A DNA stretch of 64,000 bases. It comes from Rhizobium ecuadorense (GTDB taxonomy: Bacteria; Pseudomonadota; Alphaproteobacteria; Rhizobiales; Rhizobiaceae). A program made the translations under genes and the position numbers. This document shows, in pieces, positions 53,042 through 61,803 of this stretch. Where the stretch lies: assembly GCF_001187535.1 (NCBI RefSeq), contig NZ_LFIO01001164.1, positions 62,001-126,000 on the forward strand, read 5' to 3'. Position 1 is the stretch's first letter, and each line of letters opens with the position of its first letter. The notes beneath the pieces are model-generated. The model was not told the origin of the DNA. It searched no databases and saw nothing but the letters and a program-made list of their open reading frames with translations.

Positions 53042-53317
53042 ATGGCGAGCAATGATCTCGGGCGGCTGATTGAGGCAGCGGATCGCCTGGCCGCCGGCGG
53101 CTTCACCATGGGTGCGGATTGGCAGGCGGTACACGAAATCTGCCAGCGCCACGAAGGCGAACAGCCGTTCGACTGGGGCCATGCGCTCTGCCATCGCATC
53201 GAGGGCGACGACTGGAACGCCGATTACTGGTATCGCCGCGCCGGCAAGAGACGCGGCACGAGCACGATGGCCGAGGAATGGTCGGCGATGCGGATGGAAC
53301 TTTCTGCAAAGGTCTGA
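53042..53317 (+). CDS. small hypothetical protein between gatA and gatB
   Basis: A 91-residue soluble protein (WQAVHEICQRHEGEQPFDWG, HALCHRIEGDDWNADYWYRR). It is rich in Trp and His and has two Cys. No domain is recognised. AGGAGCTT is the ribosome site 5 bases before ATG. Confidence 0.65.
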   Translation: MASNDLGRLIEAADRLAAGGFTMGADWQAVHEICQRHEGEQPFDWGHALCHRIEGDDWNADYWYRRAGKRRGTSTMAEEWSAMRMELSAKV

Positions 53318-53367
53318 GGCTAAAGCCTGACCGCGCCGGTTAGAGACGCGGTCAGGATTATTGACTG

Positions 53368-53625
53368 CTACCTGTTATTCAGCTGCGACCTGACCAGCTT
53401 CAGCCCTCTTTCGGTGATCCGGTAGGGCTGGCCGCTGGAGGACTTGATGGCTCTCAGCCGCTTCAGCCTGCGGAAGAGATCGAGGTCGACGCCGGGATAG
53501 AGCCAGCCGTCGCGGGTGAAGCAGCTGACCGCCTCGATCTTCCTGTCGTCGTCGCGGGAAATTTCGATGCGGCCGCCTTGGGCCATGAGATGCAGGATGC
53601 GCTGATCCGTGCGGGAAATGTCCAT
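53368..53625 (-). CDS. YjhX/TopAI-family (UPF0386) protein
   Basis: An 85-residue protein, the same length as E. coli YjhX. MDISRTDQRILHLMAQGGRI and LFRRLKRLRAIKSSSGQPYR, ending LVRSQLNNR, align with the family. E. coli YjhX (TopAI) is a toxin that inhibits topoisomerase I, countered by the GNAT-type YjhQ. Here a GNAT gene is divergent, 298 bases away. Whether this copy is toxic is not known. Confidence 0.85.
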   Translation of the reverse strand: MDISRTDQRILHLMAQGGRIEISRDDDRKIEAVSCFTRDGWLYPGVDLDLFRRLKRLRAIKSSSGQPYRITERGLKLVRSQLNNR

Positions 53626-53923
53626 GTGTTGAGATCCGGTATCGCGCCCGACAGGGCGCACAAAAACGATCTGGCGCTCTTTCGAACGTCAGGGCTTCGT
53701 TTTTTCGGGCCCATACGCGCAAGCGGACTTGCGGGCAGGGCCTTTACCGGGTCTGTGACAGGCTCAACATAAGATTTTTTTTATTTCGCGCGCAAAAGGC
53801 GGTCAAGACCGTACTCGCCGATCAAACCGGTCGAAAACCGCAGTTTCCAGCCATCATCTCCCTGGGGGCACTGGTAAATTCGCCGACTCAATGGTCTAGT
53901 TGCGGGGTAACGCGGAGGTGTCG

Positions 53924-54433
53924 TTGATCCACATTCGCAATGCCCGCGACGGCGAAGCGGAGCTGTTGAGCGAGATCGGGCTGAGGGCCTGGCAAAAAGC
54001 GATGGCGTCGATCGGCGAATCGGACGCGATGATCGATGCAGCCCGCAACGCCTTTCGCAACTTCGTGGAAAACGACTGGCTGACCATCACCGTCGTCGAG
54101 CAGAACGGCCAGGTCGCGGGCTGGGCGGCGCGCGAAGGTCTGGATGAAACCATCTCGGATTTCTGGATCGATCCCGCCTTCACCCGCCAGGGACTTGGCT
54201 CCGCCCTTCTTGAGCGCATCGAAAAGGAGATCGCCGATCGAGGCTTCGAGAAGGCGGCGATGCAGACCCATTCCGGCAACAACGAGGCGATCGGTTTCTT
54301 CCGCAAGCACGGCTACAGCATCCACTGGCTCTCGGTCGCCTATAATCCGAAGCTCGACCGCGACGTGCCCTCGGTCGGGCTGACGAAATCGCTGGTTTCG
54401 GACGGCCAGGGTGGATACGGGCAGGAATTCTGA
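53924..54433 (+). CDS. GNAT-family acetyltransferase
   Basis: A 169-residue acetyltransferase. The acetyl-CoA motif is ISDFWIDPAFTRQGLGSALL, and AAMQTHSGNNEAIGFFRKHG is the typical C-terminal block. The start is TTG 53924 or GTG 53918; GGAGGTG lies just upstream. The substrate is unknown. It is divergent from the YjhX-like gene, as yjhQ is linked to yjhX in E. coli (there in one operon). Confidence 0.8.
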   Translation: MIHIRNARDGEAELLSEIGLRAWQKAMASIGESDAMIDAARNAFRNFVENDWLTITVVEQNGQVAGWAAREGLDETISDFWIDPAFTRQGLGSALLERIEKEIADRGFEKAAMQTHSGNNEAIGFFRKHGYSIHWLSVAYNPKLDRDVPSVGLTKSLVSDGQGGYGQEF

Positions 54434-54437
54434 CGCT

Positions 54438-54749
54438 TCAAAAATCCTGGAGAGGGAAAACGCGCCATTCCGGCACGAAGATCAGCACCGCGACCAAGGC
54501 ACCGTGCAGGATCAGGATCGCCGCCAGGATCGACCGGAACGGCTCCTTTCTCGTCTTGTGCCGCAGCAATTGCTGGGCCGCCACCGCGCCGAGGCTGCCG
54601 CCGATCAGCGCAAGCGTCAGAAGCGTGCGCTCGCTGATCCGCCACCTGCCATCGCGCGCCGCCTGCTTGTCGAGGAAATAGATCGAGAAGACGAGGAGGT
54701 TCAGCGCCAGAAACGGTGCGGCCCATTTGGTGATATCGATGATCGTCAT
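54438..54749 (-). CDS. DUF1294 membrane protein
   Basis: A 103-residue protein with three or four membrane helices. The DUF1294 signature is present: FLDKQAARDGRWRISERTLL, then ALIGGSLGAVAAQQLLRHKT, then RKEPF. Function unknown. It lies 4 bases from the convergent GNAT stop. Confidence 0.85.
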   Translation of the reverse strand: MTIIDITKWAAPFLALNLLVFSIYFLDKQAARDGRWRISERTLLTLALIGGSLGAVAAQQLLRHKTRKEPFRSILAAILILHGALVAVLIFVPEWRVFPLQDF

Positions 54750-54897
54750 GCGGCAACTCTATCGCGCCTCGGTTAACCCACGGCAAATGTCGCTGCCAGC
54801 CGTCAAACCACGCCGCACGCCATGGCGAAAGCCTTGCACGGGCACGCCATTTCCTTTACCTCACCAATGGAAAAGAACAGCCTGCAAAGAGTATCAG

Positions 54898-56400
54898 ATG
54901 ACCCTTGTCGACGTCCGCACGCCTGATCCGAAACGCTTCATCCCCGGCGCCACCGGCGACTGGGAAGTCATCGTCGGCATGGAAGTCCATGCCCAGGTGC
55001 TCTCCAATTCGAAGCTCTTCTCCGGTGCCTCGACGGAATTCGGCAAGCCGCAGAATTCGAACGTCTCGCTGGTCGATGCCGCCATGCCCGGCATGCTGCC
55101 TGTTATCAACGAGGAATGCGTCAGGCAGGCCGTGCGCACCGGTCTCGGGCTGAAGGCTCAGATCAACAAGCGCTCGCTCTTCGACCGCAAGAACTATTTC
55201 TATCCCGATCTGCCGCAGGGCTATCAGATCTCGCAGTTCAAGGATCCGATCGTCGGCGAGGGCAAGATCGTCATTTCGCTCGGGCCGGACCGCCAGGGCC
55301 AGTTCGAGGATATCGAGATCGGCATCGAGCGCCTGCACCTGGAGCAGGATGCCGGCAAGTCGCTGCATGACCAGCATGCGACCATGTCCTATGTCGATCT
55401 GAACCGCTCCGGCGTGGCGCTGATGGAGATCGTCTCCAAGCCCGACATGCGCTCGTCCGACGAAGCCAAGGCCTATATGACCAAGCTGCGTTCGATCGTG
55501 CGCTATCTCGGCACCTGCGACGGCAATATGGACGAAGGCTCGATGCGCGCCGACGTCAACGTCTCGGTGCGCCGCCCGGGCGAAGCTTTCGGTACGCGCT
55601 GCGAGATCAAGAACGTCAATTCCATCCGCTTCATCGGCCAGGCGATCGAATACGAAGCCCGCCGCCAGATCGGCATTCTCGAGGATGGCGGCAAGATCGA
55701 GCAGGAGACGCGGCTCTTCGACCCGAACAAGGGCGAGACGCGTTCGATGCGCTCCAAGGAAGATGCGCATGACTACCGTTATTTCCCGGATCCGGACCTG
55801 CTGCCGCTCGAATTCGACGATGCCTTCGTCACGGCGCTGGCAGCCGATCTGCCGGAATTGCCTGACGACAAGAAGGAGCGCTTCGTGCGCGAGCTCGGCC
55901 TGTCGATCTACGACGCCTCGGTGCTCGTCTCCGAAAAGGCGATCGCCGATTATTTCGAAGCCGTGGCCGCGGGCCGTGACGGCAAGATGGCGGCAAACTG
56001 GGTGATCAACGATCTGCTCGGCGCGCTGAACCGCACCGGCAAGGATATCGAGCAGACGCCGGTCTCGCCGGCCCAGCTCGGCGCTATCATCGATCTCATC
56101 AAGGCTGGAACCATCTCCGGCAAGATCGCCAAGGATCTCTTCGAGATCGTGCTGGCCGAGGGCGGCGATCCCACCGAGATCGTCGAAGCGCGCGGCATGA
56201 AGCAGGTGACCGATACCGGCGCCATCGAAAAGGCCGTGGACGAGATCATTGCCGCCAATCCCGATCAGGTGGAAAAGGTCAAGGCGAAGCCGACCCTGGC
56301 CGCATGGTTCGTCGGCCAGGTGATGAAGGCGACCGGCGGCAAGGCCAATCCGCAGGCCGTGCAGGCGCTCGTCAAGGCGAAGCTCGGCATCGAGGAATAA
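54898..56400 (+). CDS. gatB: Asp/Glu-tRNA amidotransferase subunit B
   Basis: A 500-residue subunit with the kinase-like GatB core: WEVIVGMEVHAQVLSNSKLF, KNYFYPDLPQGYQISQF, MRADVNVSVRRPGE and IKNVNSIRFIGQAIEYE. The helical YqeY-like tail ends with GGKANPQAVQALVKAKLGIE. It activates the glutamyl or aspartyl residue on tRNA. ATG 54898 gives the normal N-terminus. Confidence 0.96.
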   Translation: MTLVDVRTPDPKRFIPGATGDWEVIVGMEVHAQVLSNSKLFSGASTEFGKPQNSNVSLVDAAMPGMLPVINEECVRQAVRTGLGLKAQINKRSLFDRKNYFYPDLPQGYQISQFKDPIVGEGKIVISLGPDRQGQFEDIEIGIERLHLEQDAGKSLHDQHATMSYVDLNRSGVALMEIVSKPDMRSSDEAKAYMTKLRSIVRYLGTCDGNMDEGSMRADVNVSVRRPGEAFGTRCEIKNVNSIRFIGQAIEYEARRQIGILEDGGKIEQETRLFDPNKGETRSMRSKEDAHDYRYFPDPDLLPLEFDDAFVTALAADLPELPDDKKERFVRELGLSIYDASVLVSEKAIADYFEAVAAGRDGKMAANWVINDLLGALNRTGKDIEQTPVSPAQLGAIIDLIKAGTISGKIAKDLFEIVLAEGGDPTEIVEARGMKQVTDTGAIEKAVDEIIAANPDQVEKVKAKPTLAAWFVGQVMKATGGKANPQAVQALVKAKLGIEE

Positions 56401-56403
56401 GCG

Positions 56404-56907
56404 GTGTATTTCGTCCGCACCGCCGGCGAGCGCGACCTGGAGAAGGTCCGCGCCCTGCTGGTGGAGAGTTTTCACGCCACCTATGATGGCCTCCATGGCA
56501 GAGCAAAGGTCGACGAACTGACCGCGCAGCTCTTTTCGCCGGCGGCGCTGAAGGCGCGCCTGGTGCGCAAGGATGCCGAATTCCTCGTTGCCGACGACGG
56601 CCGCACTATCGGCGGCATGGGCTATGCGGCGATGTCGCACGAACTGACGAAGACGGTCATGCTGCATCTTCTCTATATCGCTCCGGCGCTGCAGCGCCAG
56701 GGCATCGGCCGCGATCTCTTCGCCGAACTCGAAACCTGCTTTCCGGATGCGGAGATCATGCGTCTCGAAGTCGAGCCGCAGAACGCAGCCGCGATCGCCT
56801 TCTATCACGCGCACGGCTTCACCGAGGTCGGCCGCAACGAAAATGACGGGGCCGGGCAATCCGGCATTCCGGCGCTGATCTTGGAAAAACCGCTCGAAGG
56901 GCATTAG
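56404..56907 (+). CDS. GNAT-family acetyltransferase
   Basis: A 167-residue acetyltransferase starting with GTG 3 bases after gatB. The acetyl-CoA loop is LLYIAPALQRQGIGRDLF and the terminal block LEVEPQNAAAIAFYHAHGF. It probably shares the gatB transcript. The substrate is unknown. A second GNAT fragment follows in the same frame after its stop codon. Confidence 0.85.
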   Translation: MYFVRTAGERDLEKVRALLVESFHATYDGLHGRAKVDELTAQLFSPAALKARLVRKDAEFLVADDGRTIGGMGYAAMSHELTKTVMLHLLYIAPALQRQGIGRDLFAELETCFPDAEIMRLEVEPQNAAAIAFYHAHGFTEVGRNENDGAGQSGIPALILEKPLEGH

Positions 56908-57123
56908 GTCGATGGCGGCCGTCTTGTCCGAGATGTCATTCGCCGGGCGCGCGGGCAGGGGATCGGCGCTGGAATGATCGAGTTCGCCATTGCCGAGGCA
57001 AAAGGCCGCGGTATCAAGCGGGTAGCGCTGACCTCGAATGCGATCCGCAGGGATGCCCATCGATTCTATGAAAGACGGGGCTTCACGCCCTCGCATCTGG
57101 GCTTCAAGATGGCTTTGAAATGA
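56908..57123 (+). pseudogene. C-terminal fragment of another GNAT acetyltransferase
   Basis: A 71-codon open stretch begins in frame directly after the TAG of the previous gene. It reads RGQGIGAGMIEFAIAEAKGR, then VALTSNAIRRDAHRFYERRG, then FTPSHLGFKMALK. This is the acetyl-CoA loop and C-terminus of a GNAT protein with its N-terminal half missing. It is unrelated in detail to the intact neighbour and is likely a deletion remnant. Confidence 0.7.
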
Positions 57124-57226
57124 CCTTTGGCTGTGGTGGAATCGCTGGACAATTCGGCTTGGCGACGGCATAAGCGAGGAAACGAATTCTGGTTTGGCCC
57201 GCATCTGGCGGGCACAAGGAAAAGAC

Positions 57227-57625
57227 ATGTGGAATCTTCTGGTTCAGACCTTTACCTGGTGGAACAGTCAGACGATGGGCACGCGTTTTGCGACCTGGCG
57301 TTTCGGCAAGCGCGTCGGCGAGGATGAATTCGGCAACGTCTATTATGAAGGCGGCATGTCTTCCTACGGTCTGCCGAAGCGCTGGGTGATCTACAAGGGC
57401 TATGCCGATGCCTCCGCCATCCCGCCGGGCTGGCATGGCTGGATGCATCATCGCACCGATGTTCCGCCGTCCAAGGAAAACTACGTCGCCAAGGATTGGC
57501 AGAAGGCGCACCGCCCCAACTTCACCGGTTCTCCGCAGGCCTATCGTCCGCCCGGCTCCATCGCCGTTCCGGGCGAGCGTCCGCGCGTCACCGGCGATTA
57601 CGACGCCTGGACGCCGGGCAACTGA
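57227..57625 (+). CDS. NADH:ubiquinone oxidoreductase NDUFA12-type subunit
   Basis: A 132-residue protein with WWNSQTMGTRFATWRFGKRV, GNVYYEGG, RWVIYKGYADASAIPPGWHG and WMHHRTDVPPS, all characteristic of the B17.2/NDUFA12 accessory subunit of complex I found in alphaproteobacteria and mitochondria. ATG 57227 follows AAGGAAAAGAC. DUF2155 is the usual neighbour. Confidence 0.93.
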   Translation: MWNLLVQTFTWWNSQTMGTRFATWRFGKRVGEDEFGNVYYEGGMSSYGLPKRWVIYKGYADASAIPPGWHGWMHHRTDVPPSKENYVAKDWQKAHRPNFTGSPQAYRPPGSIAVPGERPRVTGDYDAWTPGN

Positions 57626-57739
57626 GACGGCTCGACCGAGCTTCCTCTGGCTCGGCTTTTGGCCACAATTGACCTTTACCCGCAGGTTGGCCGCGCTTGA
57701 CCGCGGCCGTGAACGAAGAATGTCTGGAGACGGGTACAC

Positions 57740-58180
57740 ATGAAGCTCTTCACGCGGAACATGGTGCTGCGTGGCGCCGGGGCGCTGCTGGCGCTCTCGG
57801 CCCTGCTTCCGCCGGTTGCGGCCAATGCCGCACGCATCGAAAACCCGGTTGCCGTCTTCTCCGGCCTCGACAAGATCACCGGCCGCATCACCACATTCGA
57901 CGTCTATGTCAACGAGACGGTGCAGTTCGGCGCGCTGCAGGTGACGCCGAAGGCCTGCTATTCGCGCGACCAGGCCGAAGCGCAGAAGATCGACGGTTTC
58001 GTCGAAGTCGACGAGATCACCCTCGACCGCAAGATCCGCCGCATCTTCACCGGCTGGATGTTCGCCGCCAGCCCCGGTCTCAACGCCGTCGAGCACCCGA
58101 TCTACGACGTCTGGCTGAAGGACTGCAAGGCAAACTCGGATGTCCCGGCCCCCGACAGCACGAAGGCGACAGCGCGCTAA
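57740..58180 (+). CDS. DUF2155 periplasmic protein
   Basis: A 146-residue protein with a signal peptide ending VAANA-ARIENPVAVFSGLDK. The DUF2155 core is KITGRITTFDVYVNETVQFG, then LQVTPKACYSR, then RIFTGWMFAASPGLNAVEHP. Two Cys may form a disulfide. Function unknown. It ends within a RIME repeat. Confidence 0.85.
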   Translation: MKLFTRNMVLRGAGALLALSALLPPVAANAARIENPVAVFSGLDKITGRITTFDVYVNETVQFGALQVTPKACYSRDQAEAQKIDGFVEVDEITLDRKIRRIFTGWMFAASPGLNAVEHPIYDVWLKDCKANSDVPAPDSTKATAR

Positions 58181-58308
58181 AGCGCATCGCGATCTTTCAG
58201 ATTCGCTCCTTGCGCTTTAGCTCTTTGTTTCACGCATGTCGTTGCGGCAAAAGCGCTTCGCGCTTTGCCCGGCAAAACCGCTGCACAGTTTTGCGCGACA
58301 TGCTTTGG
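58177..58308 (+). repeat. RIME-type intergenic repeat, copy 2
   Basis: CTAAAGCGCA at 58177-58186 and TGCGCTTTAG at 58211-58220 form a perfect palindrome, followed by GCATGTCG at 58234-58241 with its complement at 58296-58303. The inner AAGCG-CTTCG-CGCTT hairpin is also present in copy 1 at 41403, which is in the opposite orientation. The first 4 bases overlap the DUF2155 stop. Confidence 0.8.
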
Positions 58309-58323
58309 CGCAGCGCGCAAGCC

Positions 58324-59268
58324 TTATGCGGTGGGTGTCTTGTTCCTCGTGAAAAGACTCTTGGCAAAGCGAAGCGCGCCGCCAGCCACGACGACGATGA
58401 GGATGCCGGCTTTTTTCAGGAAGACGGCGGCAAGCGCCAGCAACCCCACCTTTGCGGCAATCTTGGCGCCGGCGCCTGCGGCGATCATTCCTGCCATGCC
58501 GTAGGCCGCGATCTTGTCGCCTTCGACATAGTCCGTATAGGCCATTCCCGTGTCGAACTGCACGAGCGTCGTGACGGTCGGAATGACCGCCTCGATCTCC
58601 TTCAACTGATTCAGGCCGGCAACGAAGTCGAACTCAAATACCCCCTGGCGGCCGAGGGTCCGCACGGAATAGTTCAGGGTGTGCGGCGCTCGCATGTCAT
58701 CGCCGAACAACAGATCGCGCGCCCAGTGCATCGCATGCGCGGATTTGTCGTAATGCGGCGTCGAGGCCCACCCGATAAGCGTGATCTTTTGAAAACCCTG
58801 CTTCTCGCGCTCGACGTTGTTTTCCCGGATGGAATCTTTGATGTTCTGCAGCAGTTCGTCGTAATTGGTCGTCGCGGCATCGGCGTCGGAGACATAGCCG
58901 TCGGCGCTGTATTGCACGATGGAACCCCAGGCCTCGATATCGGTCGGCGCGTATTTGGCCGGGAAGATCATCCCCATCGTTCCCTCCGCCGCCTGCGGGG
59001 GATTTCCCCAGATATCGACGAGCACCTTCTTCGTGTCGGCGGAATTGAGATAATAGAAGCCTTGGGGCACGTTCAGCGTCGCCTTTGCCTCAGGCAGCTT
59101 GATCGCCCCCTGCTGAAAATCCAGCTTCTGCAGTAATGGTTTTTCCGCTTCGGAAAAATCGCTCCTGTCCGGGAACATCTCCTGGTAAGGTCGCGCGCCG
59201 GCCTGGCCCGTGAACAAGGCGAAAAGGATCGCCGCCGCAAAATATCGTCTCAAAATTCTATCCCCCAT
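58324..59268 (-). CDS. DUF2167 membrane protein
   Basis: A 314-residue protein with a signal peptide (AAAILFALFTGQAGA) and a periplasmic domain with LNVPQGFYYLNSADTKKVL and ITLIGWASTPHYDKSAHAMH, typical of DUF2167. One or two membrane helices near residues 255-295 anchor it. Function unknown. Confidence 0.85.
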   Translation of the reverse strand: MGDRILRRYFAAAILFALFTGQAGARPYQEMFPDRSDFSEAEKPLLQKLDFQQGAIKLPEAKATLNVPQGFYYLNSADTKKVLVDIWGNPPQAAEGTMGMIFPAKYAPTDIEAWGSIVQYSADGYVSDADAATTNYDELLQNIKDSIRENNVEREKQGFQKITLIGWASTPHYDKSAHAMHWARDLLFGDDMRAPHTLNYSVRTLGRQGVFEFDFVAGLNQLKEIEAVIPTVTTLVQFDTGMAYTDYVEGDKIAAYGMAGMIAAGAGAKIAAKVGLLALAAVFLKKAGILIVVVAGGALRFAKSLFTRNKTPTA

Positions 59269-59330
59269 TGCATTTTCCGAAACCTACTCAAATCGGCTGG
59301 AAAATCAACGCAGGGATGAAACGATCGCGC

Positions 59331-59945
59331 TTAAAACTTCAGGTGTGGCGATTCCATCGCGGCTTCAAGCAGCACGCCATAATCGGCCTTCGCAACGTCG
59401 ATCGCGCCGAACGTCTTCAGGTGCTCGGTGGTGAACTGTGTATCGAGCAGCGTGAAGCCTCTTTCCCGCAGTCGCTCGACCAGATGCACGAGGCAGATTT
59501 TCGAGGCATCCGTCCGGCGCGAAAACATGCTTTCGCCGAAGAAGGCCGAGCCGAGCGAGACGCCGTAGAGACCGCCGACCAGATCATCGCCGTCCCAGGC
59601 TTCGACGGTATGGGCATGGCCCATGTCGAACAGCGTCGCGTAAAGGGACCTGATCGTCCTGTTGATCCAGGTGCTCGGGCGACCGGATGTCTCCTCCGCG
59701 CAAGCCGCGATCACCTGATCGAAAGCGTGATCGAAACGGATCTCGAAGGGTTTCCTGCGCACCGTCTTTGCAAGGCTCTTCGACATATGGAAATGGTCGA
59801 GCGGCAGAACGCCGCGTAGTTCCGGTTCGACCCAGAAAATCTCCGGGTCGTCGGCGGATTCGGCCATCGGGAAGAGGCCGATGGAATAGGCGCGCAGGAG
59901 AATTTCAGGGGTAATGCCTGGTGACTTCCTGCGCGATCCTGCCAT
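59331..59945 (-). CDS. aat: leucyl/phenylalanyl-tRNA-protein transferase
   Basis: A 204-residue enzyme of the N-degron pathway. Signatures are LLRAYSIGLFPMAESADDPE, WVEPELRGVLPLDHFHMSKS and GLYGVSLGSAFFGESMFSR. It adds Leu or Phe to proteins with N-terminal Lys or Arg, marking them for ClpAP. It lies 7 bases after accC. Confidence 0.95.
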   Translation of the reverse strand: MAGSRRKSPGITPEILLRAYSIGLFPMAESADDPEIFWVEPELRGVLPLDHFHMSKSLAKTVRRKPFEIRFDHAFDQVIAACAEETSGRPSTWINRTIRSLYATLFDMGHAHTVEAWDGDDLVGGLYGVSLGSAFFGESMFSRRTDASKICLVHLVERLRERGFTLLDTQFTTEHLKTFGAIDVAKADYGVLLEAAMESPHLKF

Positions 59946-59952
59946 TCCTGCC

Positions 59953-61302
59953 CTATGTCGCCGGTGTGTTGGCGAGGTAGTGTTCCAGCCAGTGGATGTC
60001 GTAATCGCCGTTGGCGATATCCTGGTTGGAGACGAGATCCTGGAACAGCGGCAGTGTCGTATTGATGCCGTCGACGACGAATTCGTCGAGTGCCCGGCGC
60101 AGCCGCATCATGCATTCGACGCGGGTGCGGCCGTGCACGATCAGCTTGCCGATCAGGCTGTCGTAATAGGGCGGGATCTTGTAGCCCTGATAGGCGCCGG
60201 AATCGATGCGCACGCCGAGGCCACCCGGCGCATGGAAATGCGTGATCGTACCGGGCGAGGGCACGAAGGTGCGCGGGTGCTCGGCATTGATGCGGCATTC
60301 AATGGCATGACCGGAAAAATGCACCTCGTCCTGCGTTACCGAGAGACCGCCGCCGGAGGCGACGCGGATCTGCTCGTGCACGAGGTCGATGCCGGTGATC
60401 GCTTCGGTGATCGGATGCTCCACCTGCAGGCGGGTGTTCATTTCGATGAAATAGAACTCGCCATTCTCGTAGAGGAATTCGATCGTCCCGGCGCCGCGAT
60501 ATTTCAGCTTCTTCATGGCGTCGGCGCAAACCTGGCCGATCTTCATGCGCTGCTCGACGTTGAGCGCCGGCGAATTCGCTTCTTCCCAGACCTTCTGGTG
60601 GCGGCGCTGCAGCGAGCAGTCGCGCTCGCCGAGATGGATGGCATTGCCTTCGCCGTCGCCGAACACCTGGATTTCGATGTGGCGCGGCTTGCCGAGATAT
60701 TTTTCCATGTAGACGGCATCGTTGCCGAAGGCGGCTGCCGCTTCGGTGCGCGCCGTCGACCAGGCCTCGATCAGGTCGGCCTCGCTCTTGGCGACCTTCA
60801 TGCCGCGTCCGCCGCCGCCGGCTGTTGCCTTGATCAGCACCGGATAGCCGATTTCGGCGGCCGTCCTCAGCGCATCCTCTTCGGTCTTCACTTCGCCGTC
60901 CGAGCCCGGAACGACGGGAATGCCGAGCTCAAGCGCCGTCGTCTTGGCGGTGATCTTGTCGCCCATGATGCGGATATGGTCAGCCGTCGGCCCGATGAAG
61001 GTGATGCCATGGGCTTCGAGAATATCGGCGAATTTGGCGTTCTCCGACAAAAAGCCGTAGCCCGGATGCACGGCATCGGCGCCGGTGATCTCGCAGGCGG
61101 CGACGATCTGGTGGATATTGAGGTAGCTCTCGCGCGAGGAGGGCGGACCGATGCAGACACTTTCGTCGGCAAGCCGCACATGCATGGCATCGGCGTCGGC
61201 GGTGGAATGAACCACGACGCAGGCAATGCCGAGTTCCTTGCAGGCTCGAAGCACGCGAAGGGCGATTTCCCCGCGATTGGCGATGAGGATTTTCGAAATC
61301 AT
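59953..61302 (-). CDS. accC: acetyl-CoA carboxylase, biotin carboxylase subunit
   Basis: A 449-residue ATP-grasp enzyme. The N-terminus ISKILIANRGEIALRVLRAC, the Gly-rich ATP loop KATAGGGGRGMKVAKSEADL and MNTRLQVEHPITEAITGIDL are diagnostic. It carboxylates the biotin of AccB in fatty acid synthesis. It is 10 bases downstream of accB. Confidence 0.96.
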   Translation of the reverse strand: MISKILIANRGEIALRVLRACKELGIACVVVHSTADADAMHVRLADESVCIGPPSSRESYLNIHQIVAACEITGADAVHPGYGFLSENAKFADILEAHGITFIGPTADHIRIMGDKITAKTTALELGIPVVPGSDGEVKTEEDALRTAAEIGYPVLIKATAGGGGRGMKVAKSEADLIEAWSTARTEAAAAFGNDAVYMEKYLGKPRHIEIQVFGDGEGNAIHLGERDCSLQRRHQKVWEEANSPALNVEQRMKIGQVCADAMKKLKYRGAGTIEFLYENGEFYFIEMNTRLQVEHPITEAITGIDLVHEQIRVASGGGLSVTQDEVHFSGHAIECRINAEHPRTFVPSPGTITHFHAPGGLGVRIDSGAYQGYKIPPYYDSLIGKLIVHGRTRVECMMRLRRALDEFVVDGINTTLPLFQDLVSNQDIANGDYDIHWLEHYLANTPAT

Positions 61303-61312
61303 GGGCATCGGC

Positions 61313-61783
61313 CTATTCGATGACGACGAGGGCTTGGCCGTATTCGACGGGATGTCCGTCATCGACGAGAATCTCGGTCACTTTGCCCGACTTCGGCGAG
61401 GGGATCTGGTTCATCGTCTTCATCGCTTCGATGATGATCAGCGTCTGGCCTTCCTTGACGGTCGCGCCGACTTCGATGAAGGCCCGCGCGCCGGGAGCCG
61501 GAGCCATGTAGACGGTGCCGACCATCGGTGCACTGACGACATTCGCGGGGTTGCGGGCGGGAGCTGCAGCCGGCGCGCTTGCTGCTGCCGGGGCAGCGGC
61601 TGCGGGTGCGGCATAGGCAGGTGCCGCGATCGGCGCCTGGACATATTGCTGGGTGCCGGCGCGCGAGACGCGGATGCGCAGGTCGTCCTGCTCGACTTCG
61701 ATCTCGGTCAGATCGGTCTCGTTGAGGATATTGGCGAGATCGCGGATCAGTGCCTGATCGATACCCGATTTCTTTTCAACCAT
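61313..61783 (-). CDS. accB: acetyl-CoA carboxylase biotin carboxyl carrier protein
   Basis: A 156-residue carrier. The C-terminal biotinyl domain has IIIEAMKTMNQIPSPKSGKV, with Lys in AMKTM as the biotin site. An Ala/Pro-rich linker (about residues 50-75) joins it to the N-terminal region. It works with AccC. Confidence 0.96.
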   Translation of the reverse strand: MVEKKSGIDQALIRDLANILNETDLTEIEVEQDDLRIRVSRAGTQQYVQAPIAAPAYAAPAAAAPAAASAPAAAPARNPANVVSAPMVGTVYMAPAPGARAFIEVGATVKEGQTLIIIEAMKTMNQIPSPKSGKVTEILVDDGHPVEYGQALVVIE

Positions 61784-61803
61784 GGTGTTGCCCTGTCTTC
61801 TTC

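Noticed and set aside
54856..57228. 790-codon open frame antisense to gatB and the GNAT gene
   Set aside because: Same reason: it crosses three real genes and has no family signature.
59914..61323. 469-codon plus-strand frame opposite accC
   Set aside because: It is the reverse of accC, which has all biotin carboxylase motifs.
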